From positions 730,745-794,744 of the forward strand of contig JAIUJO010000183.1 of NCBI GenBank assembly GCA_023846275.1: 64,000 bases of DNA. The letters run 5' to 3'. Origin of the DNA: Vanilla planifolia (Eukaryota; Streptophyta; Magnoliopsida; Asparagales; Orchidaceae). The notes below the pieces were generated by a model, which did no database searches, was not told the origin of the DNA, and worked only from the letters and a program-made list of their open reading frames with translations. Both the position numbers and the translations under genes were made by a program. This document shows positions 38,801 to 51,664 of this stretch, one piece after another (positions within the stretch are counted from its first letter, which is position 1; each line of letters begins with the position of its first letter).

Positions 38801-41800
38801 ATATCTCAAATGGAATCTTTATGAATTTAATTAAATTATCATAAAAAAATAATCTATTATTTCTAATTTAAAATAAATATAAATTAAATGTAAAGTTTGT
38901 TAAATAAAACATATTATATAACCAAATCAAAGCAATGTAAAGATCACATGAGAGGAGAATTAGGCCATTACAGTAGACTAAAAGTGAAGCAAAAAGTTGA
39001 AAAAATTTCAAAAATTATTCCAAAATATTAACAAGATGAAGTGTAACATTCTCGATAGCCAAACTAGATATGAAAAGAAATGTCTCATAAAATAGGCCAA
39101 AAACTAGAAAATAAAATAATTTAAAAATATTATTACATTATTACTATGAATTAACAAAGGAAATAAGCTTATAATAATACATTACTACTTTATGCTAAGT
39201 GAATATATTTTAAAGCTAAAATGAGATAAATTGTTGCAATGTACTACAACCAAGTCATAATGACACATGAAAGATATGAGAGGAGATTTAGAGTAACATA
39301 ATAGTAAAACTAAATAAAGAAAAGAATTTGAAGAGTTGAGACAATTTTTTTGAGAAAGTTGCATTACAAGGTATATGGAGATCAACATGAACATTCTCGA
39401 CTATCAAATTGGATAAGAATACAAAAATTTTGTAAAGTGTATGAAAAAACTAAAAAATATAATATCTTAAAAATTGAAGTTCTTATTTCATTTGATAAAG
39501 GTTAAGGTGATGAACCTAACAATTTTTTTTTTGTTTTTTTGCACCTTTTCAAATTACATCAAGAGATATGGTATTACATCCACAATAATGAAATTGGGTA
39601 TGGATTGAAATGTCTTCCTTGGACCTAGTTTGGAATTACGGTGAATTAAAGAGATTAAATAAGCATAAATTATAATATATTATTATTTTATAATTAAGAA
39701 AATAAAAATAAAAACTAAAATTAGATAACTTTAAGCAATGTAATGTATAAAAATCACAGTAATGTAATGGTCACGTAATAAGAGATTTAGAGATACATAG
39801 AAATATAACAAAATCTAAGCTAGAGATTTGAAAAAAAAATGGAATAAATTACACAAGAATATCCCATTACAAGATAGAGAAGTAATTGAGGCTCCATCCT
39901 CAACTATCAAATCTGCTATGAATTTAATGTCCAAAAATATATGCCAAAATAATAGAAAATAAAATATTTAGTAATATTGAAATAAATATTTCATTTTATA
40001 AAGTTCATCAAGTTTGTCAAAAAATATTTGCAAAATGTGAACTAGACCACAATTAAAATTACTCTGAAATAATAAATTAATTTTGAATAAATATAAAAGC
40101 TATCACCTTAATATTAACGTAAGAAGGGAGGAGAATTACATTTCATAGTAATATAGTAAAATAAAAGAAAAAATTGAAACAAAAGAAATCAATTATCAAT
40201 GAAAATTTCATTCCATGGTATAAAAGTGGTGAAATGCAGTGTCCTTGATCTTGAAATCAGGAAAAAAAGATAGTGTCCCAAAAAATGATGCCAAATCTAT
40301 TGAAAAAAAAATATGTCAAACTTTGGAAAGGAATATTTAATTCCACTGAACTCATCATGACAATTTGAATGATGTTTGTTGCATGTTAATCAATCCTACA
40401 TTTTAATTTCTAAGAGATCTAATGTAGCATCCTTTACTACAAAATTGAAAGAAAAGAAATGTCTCATAAAATGTGCAAAAGTCATAGAAAATAAAATATA
40501 TAAGAATAGTAAATTGAATATTTAATTAGATAGAGGTGAATGACACAAGTCAACAAATGCTTATTTCAATTCTATTAGACCTCATTCTAAGGTACCATGA
40601 AATATAATGGTAAATAAACATAAATGATAATAAATTAATATTTTAATCCTGCCTTTACAAAAATTAAATATGATTGGATAAATTGAAGCTATGTAATAAA
40701 AATAAATTAATGCAAAATAAAATAGCAAGAGAGAAGCTTTATAAATTCATGTAGTACAACTAAATTAAAGTAGAAAATCAAAAAAGAAATTCCATCTGAA
40801 AAGCAACATTTTGAGATAGTATTGCTATCCATTATAGCATCCTCGATCAAACAATAAGGTATGAATTGAAATGACACATAAAACATGTCAGAAAAATAAA
40901 ATACCTAAAAATATAACAATGAATATTTCATGTGATGGAGCTTTTTGAAATGACCTCAACATTTTTTGTTTTGTCTTAATCAAGCATTGTTTGGAATTGC
41001 CATAAAATTTTTAAAATAAAAAATTTAGAGAATTCTAACAAATTATTTTATTATTTTATATTATAAATTAAAGCTAAAATTATATTAAGCAACATAATAT
41101 ACACAAATCAAAGAAATGTAAAAGTCACAGGAAAATAAGAATAGAGTTTTATATTAATATAATGAAATAGAAAATAGAAGAAATAATATAAATACTTTGT
41201 TATATAATTTTAAAAAGTTATTAGTTAATTATTTTTTAATTTCTATGTTAATATAAATTAAAGCTCAAATAAGATATTAAAGTAATCAATGTGATGTACA
41301 GGTAACATTACAAGAGATTAAAACTTTACTTGTGAAATAACAAAAAACCTAAAGCTTTGAAGATTTGAAGATATGACATTAATTATATTAAAAATTAGCA
41401 TTACAAGGTACTATAAAGATATTGTTTAACATCATCAATCACCAAGTTCGGTATAAATAAAAATGTCTCATAAAATCGACAAAAGCAATGGAAAATAAAA
41501 TATTTAAAAAATTTAACTTTAATACTTAGTTGGCTAGATGTCGTTTAGATGAGTGTGAGGACCATTGTTACATGTCCAATATATCTCATTTGGTGTTAAT
41601 ATGAAGTACAAAATTAAATAAGCAGAAAAAAATAATCATTTTTATAAAACTAACTATATATATTTTAATTAAAAGCACATTTTGGAATTTCCAAGTAATA
41701 TAACAGACTCAAGGTGGTAAATTTGAAAAATGATAAATATTATATAGAAAAGTCACACTCCAAGAAACTAGAAAGATGTAATGTATCAACCTTAATGAAG

Positions 41801-44800
41801 AAATCAGGTACTAATCAAAATTCCTTATAAAAATAAAAAATAAAATAAAAAAATATGAACATATTAAAATTAATATTAAAAAAGATAGAGCACATTGAGA
41901 TGAGTCCATTAAAATTTTTTTACTCTTAATTGAAACTCAATTCGAGTTATTACAAATTAAAAAATAAAAAATAAAATAATATTAACAAATTATCTTGATA
42001 TTAAATTAAAAAAGTAAACCTAAAATGGCATAAATTAGAGAAAGAATATTTAAAAATAAAATGGTTGTAAAGGTCAAAAGAAATAAGAAAGAGAGATACA
42101 TAGTAACATAACTAAATTAAAGAGAAAATTTTGAATATATGACATAAATTGCAAAGAAAATTTAAATTCTAAGACACTAAAATGATTAAATGTGACATTC
42201 TTTAAAATCAAATAAAATAAGAAAAAAATATCTCGTAAAAAGAGGCAGGACCGTACAAATGGATAAAGCTAATCAAGATGAGTCTTGTAAAGTTTATTTT
42301 TTTCTAAATATGACATCATTTGGAATTTTTATGAAGTGCAAAATAAATCAAGCATATAAATAAAAAAATTTTACTTTAAAATTTTCTAAAAATATCTATT
42401 AATGATGAAATAACAAAAAATTATGGAATGTAATACAACAAAATTATGGCAATGTAAACATCATAAGAGAAAATATTGAAAATTTTTTATTATTATAGGA
42501 AATTAAATTAAAAAATATTTAAAAGTAAGATAAATTTTATGAGAAACTAGCTTTCAAAGTTATTAAGGGGATTGATTAAAATATTTAAAATTGAACATTT
42601 TATTAGATAAAGTTCATCATGTCTAGTTTAACAATTTTGGTGTTTTCTTGAGTAAACATCGTTTACAATTACCACAAATTACCAAACTAAAATAGCTTAA
42701 ATTGAGGTAAATTATGTAATTGTAAAATTAAGTAAATACAAATTAAAGCTAAAATAGAAAATATTGAAGCAACATAATATAACAAAATCAAATCGATATA
42801 AAAAACACATCAGATGAGTACTAGAGCAACACAGTAGTATAACTAAATTAATGCAAAAAGTTTATCAAAATATGATAAATTATATGGTAAAGGTGTATTG
42901 AAAGATACTAAGTAAATTGTATATAATATTCCTGATCATCAAATGCTACAAAAATAAAGAAGTCACATGATGCAGCTAAAGAAAAAGAAAAAATATTTAA
43001 AAATCATAGAAAAAAATTTAACATGGTAGAGGTCATCTCAATAAGTCCAACGATGCATATTCGTTTACCATTAGTCATCATTGCAAAGCACTACTAACTA
43101 AAAAAATAAATATACATAAATAATAATAATTTATTCATTGAATATAAATTGAATATATACTAAATCTAAAATAAGATTAATTAAAATAATGTAATATAAT
43201 AAAGTAGAAGTTACATAAAGTTCATGTGATAGAAGAATTTGACTTTTATAGTAGTATAACAAATTTAAAGCAAAAATTTAAAAGAAATAAATTAAATAGA
43301 ATGATATTATTATATTCAAAGCTATTGTGAGCATCTATTGTGACATCATCAATTATAAAATCATGAATGAAGCAAAATGTTTAACCAAGCATGCCAAAAC
43401 CATAAAGCACAAAATATTTAAAAATATAATAATCATTATTAAATTGGATAAAACTTGTTGAATTGAATTGAATGATATTTCTTTCTTTATGATTGGACTT
43501 TGCCAGGAAAATCAATATATTATAAACAAATCAAAGTGATGGAAATATCACATGGGAAAAGACATAGGGCACCATATTGATATAGCCCAATAAAAATGAG
43601 AAGTCTAAATAATAAAGATAAATTATATAGGAAAGATGCATTCTAAGCTATTAAGAAGAACAATTGGAATACCTGGATCTTCAAATTAGGTAATAAATAA
43701 AATGCTTCAAAATGCATGACAAACATTTAGAAAATAAAAATATATTAAAATCAGGAAATAAATTTTAAATTTTATAAAGCTCATTTATATGAGCCTAATG
43801 ATGCTTATTTGATCTCAATCAAACCTTGTTAAGAATTTTTATGATTTAAAAAAAAAGAAACATAAATAGTAATAAATTAATATTTTTTATTAATTAAATA
43901 TATGTTAGAGTTCAAAAAAACAAAAAAATTATTGTAAAATAATGAAAACAAATAAATATAAATGTTACAGGAGTGAAAATTTTGAGTTTGATAACATATA
44001 GGTAAATCAAACAAAAAAATTTTAAAAAATGATATAATTTGTATAAAAAGTTTCATTTTTAGATACTATGATGACATAATGTAAATAACAGACAACCAAA
44101 TTTATTATGAATCATAATATCTCACAAAACCATTAAAGATATAGAAGAATAAATTTTATAAAGATATAGAAATAATACTTATTTTAATAGAGTACAATAA
44201 GAGGAGTACAATCACATTTGTTTCATCTACATTACACCTCATTTTGAATTATTACTAAATACCAAAGTAAATAAACTTAAGAAATAATGCAAATTTTTAT
44301 TTCAATAAAAAGTAAATACATGTTAAAAATGAAATTAGATAAATTAAACAAATTTAACATATGTCATCAATGTGATGTCAACATCATAGTAAATAGAATT
44401 AGAGTTTCTTAGTAATATAACAAAAATCAAAACAAAAACTTTGAAGAAATGACTTAAAATGCATGTGAATATTGTATTCAATGATAAAAAAGTTGAATTG
44501 TAATGTTCTTGATTACCAAAATATGTACAAATTTATTTGCTTAGAAAAACATGCCAAAACACTAAATACGATATTTAAAAATAAACAAATAAATATTTAG
44601 TTGCTTAAATATAATTGAGAGAAGCCTAGCCATGCTTGCTTTGTCTCAATTAGACCACTTCTAGAACTATTAAAAATTAAAAAATTAAATAATAGAAAGA
44701 AAAAAAAGATTTTTTTAATGTTAAGTAAAAACATACTAAAGGAGAAAATGAGATATATTGAAATAATGTAATATATCACAATCATTGTGATATAAAAGTT

Positions 44801-46761
44801 ACATATGTCTACTAATAGTTTCATATTAATAAAACATAATTAAATCTCAATCATAAAACAATTTTAAAAACGCAATATGTGCAAATACATCAAAAAATCA
44901 CGAATAAGCAATAAAAAAATATAAATATGAATTTTCTCTTGGATGGGCAACTCAAGAAGAGACTAATGACATTCTCTTCATCTAGATGAGGCCTATAATG
45001 AAGCTATTATGAATTATACAAGTAAATGAGTATAAATAATTGATTTTGAGTTACATAGAAATACAATTAAATAAAACAAGAATTTTGAATAAATGAAATA
45101 AATTATATCAGATGGTTGTATTCATATATATGATGGAGCTTGAGTGTATTATCCTAAATGGTAAAAAAAGGTATCTGTTAAAATTGCTCATTATATGTGA
45201 ACAAAAATCTTAAATTTGTTAAAAAAAAAATAAAGATGACTTTTTAATTTGTAAAAGATCTTGGAGACAATTCTGGTTATCTTATTATCTCTTTATTAGA
45301 CCTAATTTCTAATAATTATAAATTAAAAACAAAAGTTTGCAAAACAATAAATCAATATTTTAATATTAATTAAATACTAATGTTAAGAACAAAATTTAAT
45401 AATAATAAATTATTAATTTAATATAAAGTTAAAAAAATATATAATAATTGAAATAATATAAATTTAAAAAATATATTATAACCAATTCATAGAGATTTTA
45501 ATGTCACATTGTAGGAAATTTCTAATTTATAATAATATAGCTAAAGCAAAAAATAACATCTAAGGAAAAAGTGAGTTAAAATTTAAGTGATAATGGCACT
45601 CCAATATAATAAAGTGATCAACTTTAACATCCTTGAATGTCAAAATAGGTAAGACTAAAAAATAGTAAAGCATGCAACAACAAAAAAAAATATTGATATA
45701 TATACAGATGAATATGTAATTGGATAGAAGCCATCGAATTGAGTCTATCGATGTCTGATGTATTAAAGTAAACATTGTGATGAATATACAATAAGATGCA
45801 CTAAATTATATAATCATTAATAATTATAAATCACTATTTAAAAATTAATTAAATAGATGTTAAAGCTAAAATGACATAAATTATAGCAATGTTTTATAAC
45901 ATAATATGATTAATTTAAGAAATTTTGAGCTACATAGTAATATAACAAAAACTAATAAAAAACCTTTGAAAAACGAAATAAAGTCTATGAAAAAATTGCA
46001 TTACGAGGTACTAAGGAGATCAAGTATAAGATTCTTGATCCTCAAATAAGATTCATGCACAGATATCTCATCAACATGCTAAAATTTTAGAAACTTAAAT
46101 ATCTTAAAAATATAAAGATAAATATATAATTCGATGTACATCATTAAGATCAGCCAAGCAATGTTTATTTCAACTTAATCAAACATCTATTGGAATTACA
46201 ACTAAAAATTTATCTAAATCAAAGTAAGTCAAAGATAACACAAGAAGAAAATTAGTGTTTCATAATAAAATAAATAAAAGTGAAACATTTTAGGGAATTA
46301 GATAAATTATTGAGGCAAATTGTATTTTAAGATATTAAGAAGGTTGTCTGTAATATCTTCTATCATTAAATGTGGTCTAAATAAAATATCCTCATATGGT
46401 ATACCAAATCATAATAAGATATTTCAAATAACAAAATTGAATATTTAATTGGATGGTGTGAGCTTAGATGAGTGTAATGACATTTTATTTTATTTTAAAT
46501 TTCACCTCTTTCTAAATTCATGATAATTATGAAATTAATCAAAGGTAAATAAAATAAATTATAATTTTAACAATGTGCAAATTTATTATAAAAATGAAAT
46601 TTTATAAATTAATGCTACATGTTATAACCAAATTAAAGATCTAAATATGTGACACAATAAGAAATTTAGTGGTTCAAAATAACAATACCAAATTAAAGAA
46701 AACTATTTGTAAAAATCATATAAACCATATGAGAAAGTTTAATTAAAAAAATAAATAGATC

Positions 46762-47908
46762 TACGGAACCATCCTCATTCAATAAATTAACTATAATTAA
46801 AAATATCACATAAAGTGTGTTAAAATCTTCAAAATAAAATATGTTTAAAAAATATAAAAACAAATATTTTATTGGATATAGCTTATCGTCACAAGTCATA
46901 TGACTGATGTTTCACCTCACTATGACAACTTTTTTAATTATTACAAACATAAAAATTAATATAAATAATTAAAAATATTTTTTTAATATTTATTTTTTAA
47001 TTTATTTAGTTGAAATTATTAAATTGTAGTGTAATGTTACTTTGAAAGATAATAAAGATGTTTAAGTATAGCATCCCTGATCATCAAATCACATGTGAAT
47101 CAAAACACCTCATAAAGTATTCTAAAGTCCTAAAAATCAAAATATTTAAAAAAGATTAAAAAAAGAATATTTAATTGAATAAAGCTCATCTTGAGAAGTC
47201 TAATAACATATGTTTTATCTAAGTTATACTTCATTTCAAATAGCAATAAATTAAAAAATAAAGTGATATAAAAGACAAATTGAAGAAATCTAAAAAAAAT
47301 CAAAGCCAAAAATTTGTTGAAATATCATAAATCATATAAGAAAGTTATATTTCAAGATACTAAAGAGTCGTAGAGTAACATGGTTGGTTATCAAATCAAG
47401 AAAACACCAAATTTCTTAGAAGTCTAGAAAAAATAGAGAAATAAAATCATTTAAAGATATTATATTGATTATTTAATTGGATAGAGCTTGTCAAGATGTA
47501 AAGTCACACGAAATGGCAATTAGGATTTTATAGTTGTATAACTTAATCAAAGCTTAAAATTAAAAGAAATGACATATATTACATGTGAAAGTTTCATTCC
47601 AACATACCAAGGAGATTGATTGTAACATCGTTGGTTTTAAAAAAATTTCAGGTCAAAATGTCACATAAAGGGTGCCCAAATTTGAAGCAAGATAATATTA
47701 TCACTTAAAAAAGTCATGTATATGTCACAAGGGTTTAGATTAAGAGTTACACAAAAATGTAGTAAAACCAATTCAAGGTGAACTAATTACCACATTAGAA
47801 GAGATTTAGAGTTACATAGAAATATATCTAAATAAAATAAAAAACTTTAAAAAAATGAGGTAAATTATATGGGAAATATACACTTCAAAACACTATAAAG
47901 GACAAAGG
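46762..47908 (+). repeat. Run of consecutive shortened monomers
   Basis: Landmarks near 46762, 47067, 47374, 47620 and 47908 are only about 305, 307, 246 and 288 bp apart, whereas flanking spacings are about 404-412. Each unit lacks a different part. The unit ending at 47067 lacks most of the GCAATG...GGTCACATG section. In the unit ending at 47620 the GAGCTTGTCAAGATG box joins directly to TAAAGTCACACG. The deletions therefore look independent rather than being one shortened unit that was then amplified. Confidence 0.6.
47495..47498 (+). other. Microhomology deletion join (GATG)
   Basis: The AGCTTGTCAAGATG box (normally continuing AGTCCAATGAC) runs straight into TAAAGTCACACG (normally preceded by GTGATG). 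GATG is shared by both parent sites, so about 130-190 bp of monomer was lost with a 4-nt microhomology at the join. Confidence 0.5.
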
Positions 47909-50900
47909 GAGAACTTTTTATTATTAAATTAAGCAAGAACTAAAATGCCTTGTAAAGTATGCAAAGGCATGCAGAATAAAATATATTAAATATTCAATCG
48001 ATTATAAATTTATATTGTGTTAATCCAGATGAGTCCAATGACATTTATTTCATCTCGATTAGAAGGTATGGAATTATAAAGAATTGTTGAATAAAAAATA
48101 ATAACAAATTATTATTTTTATTATTAATTAAATATATATTTATTCTAAAATGAGATAAATTGAAGTAATTTGGAAAAACAAAGCATGGCATTATAAACAT
48201 AGCATGATAGTTAATTTAGAGTTACACAGTAAATAACTAAATTTAAGTAAAAATTTTAAAAAATAATAATTTGTATAGGAAAATTTGCTTCCAAGATATT
48301 TATGAGATTGAGCACTATGTACTTGATGGCAAAAATAAGTCACAAATCCAAGTGTCTCATAAAAAGTGCCAATGTAAAAGAAAGGAAAATATTTAAAAAT
48401 ATAAAAATGAATATTTGAATGGATTGAGCTAATAGTGAAGAGTCCAATAAAGTTTACTACAGTTGATCAAACCCCATTTGGAATTACAACAAATTACTAA
48501 TGTAAAAAATAACTATAAAATAAAAAACTACTCTTTTAATTATAGCTAAAGATATACTAAAGCATAAATGAGATAAATTATGGAAACCTAGTATATACAA
48601 ATAAAAGAAATAGGCATGAACATTTTTTAAAAATACAGAAAGGAAAATTTAATTGTAATGTTCAAAGAAAAGAGTTGAATGACATTTTTTGTTCCAATTA
48701 AATATCATTGGAATTTCAATTAAATACCAAAGTACATAAGTTTAAATATTAATAAATTATTACTTTAATACAAAGTATGTATATATTAAAGCTAAAATAA
48801 GGTAAATTTCACAAATATAGTGTAATAAGATCATTGCAATTGAATCACGACATGAGAGACACTGTGAAGTTTCAAAGTAAAAAATAAAATAAAAATATGA
48901 TTTTTAAAAAAATCAAATAAATTATATAATAATTTTGTATTCCAAGCTTGTGAAGAGATCACATATGACATCCTCAATCGTCAAATCTATTGAGAATCAA
49001 AATGACCTACAACATGCCAAAGTAATATTAAATAAAATATTTCAATATATACAAATGATTATTTTGTTAAATTCGACATGTTGATGCAAGTCTAATGGAT
49101 TTCACGTCATTTATATTGTACCTTATATAGAAAAATATAAATTAAGAAAACATAATATAAAAAAATCAAAAGGATGTACAAGTTACATGACAGGAGAGTT
49201 AGTGCTAGAAAGTGATATGATCAAATAAAAGAAAGCATTTTGATAAAATAAGATAAATTGTAGGGAAAATTTTCATTTCAACATACTAGGGGATCGTTTG
49301 CAACACCCTAATCATCGAATTTTGAACAAATCTAGATGTCTCCTAAAATGTTAAAAAAATAGAGAACAAAACATTTACATAGATAAAAAAAATATAGATG
49401 GACACAACACAATAAAATGAGTCAAAAGTCATTTTTTCATCATAATAAGACTTCATTTTTCATTTCATCCAATTATTTAATAAAACAACATATATAAATA
49501 GAATTATTATTTTAATGTTAATTAAATATTAATTAAAATTAAAATCTAATAAATAAAAACAATGTAATATAGCCATACAAATTGATTTAACAGTTAGAAA
49601 TGATAAACTTTAGTGCAAATAGTGATATTACGAAATCAAAGTAAAAATGAAAAATCATTGAGTGAAATTATATAAAAAGGTTGTACTCCATGATGTTAAA
49701 GAGATCATCAAATTAAGTATGAATAAAATTTTCTCATTAAATGTGACAAATTTAAAGAGAAAAAATATACAAAAAAAATATAGAAATGATCATTTAATTG
49801 GATGGTGGTCATCAAGTCTAATGAACAAAATCAAAGAGATGTAATGCTCACAATAGAGGAAAATTAAATTTCACAGCAAAATACAAAATCAAAGAGTAGT
49901 ATTTTAAAACATTACATAAATTTTACTTAAAACTTTTATTCCAAGGCACTAAGTAGAAAAAGGGTAGCATCTTTGATAGAAAAGTTTTGTTTGAACCCAA
50001 AAGTTCCATAAATAATGCCTAAATTATAGAAAATAAATGTTTTAAAATATACAAAAAAATATTTTGTATGATAGAGGTCATTGATGTGAGTTTAATGACT
50101 TTTATTTTGTCTTGATCAAACTCAGTTACATTTTATAGAAATTATAAAATTAAAAAGTCAAACATAATGAAAATGTTTAGTAGTTAATAATTAGAAAATA
50201 TATATTAAAGTTGAAATCAAATAAATTTATTCAGTATGATATAGCAAAATTAAAGTGATTTAAAGGCGACGTGAGAAAATATTTAGTGTTACATAGCAAA
50301 TTTTATAAAAAAGTTATATTCTAAGACACTTCAAAGATATAAGGTAATATCCACAATCCTAAAATATTCATGCGTTTAAATTTCTTATAAAGCTACAAAA
50401 ACTATTGAAGAAAAAAAATAAAATATTTAAATTGAATATCTAATGGATGGAGCTCTTAGAGATCATTACAATAGCACTATTTTCATGAGAAGAAACAATT
50501 CATCTAATGCTCACTAAATATATATCAGAACATAAGTAACAAAACTTTGAACAATATGATATTGTTAAATTAAAGTGATGAAAATGTTTTCAAGTATATT
50601 TAGAGTTTGAAGGTAATATAGTGATATAAAAATTGAAAGGTGGAAGAAATGTGTTAAAGCATATAAGAAAGTTGCATTCTAAGATACAAAGAAGATTGAA
50701 AGTAGCATTCTTGATCAATAAATCAACAAAAAATCAAAATGATTTATAAAGCATGCAAGGTTTCATAAAATAAAATTCCTAAAAATTATAAATTTCATAA
50801 TTAATCAAATAGAGCTCGTCGAGATGAGCTAATGACCTTTTTTTCCTCTGGATGGGTACTTATTTTTAATTATATAAAAATATGAAAGTAAATATGACTT

Positions 50901-51664
50901 AATAATTATGAATTTTTATGTAAATATTAAGTTAATTTATGTCATAATTTAAAACTAAAAATTAAAGAAATGTAATTTAACTTAATAAAGGGGACAAAAA
51001 AGACACACAGGTTGAGACTTAGAGGCATAAAATAATTTAACCATGTAATAGTGAATAGGTGAAAGAAATGAGATAACTTTAATAAGATAGTTTCTTGCCA
51101 AGGTGCCAAAGAGATCGAATGCAACATCTTTGATAGTCAAATGGGATACGAGGAAAAATGTCTCTTAAAACATGGAAAAATGAAGGAAAATAAAATATTT
51201 AAAATGTATAATTGAAAATTTGATTAGATAGACCTTGTTGATACAAATCAATTGGAATTGTTTTGTGTTAATCGTAACCCATTTGGAATTATTGTTAATT
51301 ACTAAAAAATATAAAAAATAAATTTTAAATGCTTCCAACACAAAATAATATAATGGTTACTAAACAGGAGAATGATAGTGACGTTATTGAATAAAAAAAG
51401 TTAAGAAAATTGTTTGAGGAAATTATACAATTGTTTAGGGAATGTTGAATTCTTATTTTATTCAATCATATATGAATTAAAATTTCTAATAAAAAATGCC
51501 AAATTCTTATTAAATAAAATATTTAAAAATATCAAAAATAATATATAATTAGATAGAGCTCATCTAGGTGAATTCAATAATATTTTTTACATTTCAATCT
51601 AATCTAAACTAGAATTAACATAAATAACTAAATTGAATAAATAAGTTATAACAAAACATTTTTT

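Noticed and set aside
49662-49844. Lysine-rich 60-codon open frame on the + strand of the F block
   Set aside because: It is one of only two long frames on the 'wrong' strand, but it lies wholly inside normal F boxes (ATTTAATTGGATGGTGG, AGAGATCATC). Its lysine content follows from A-rich DNA.
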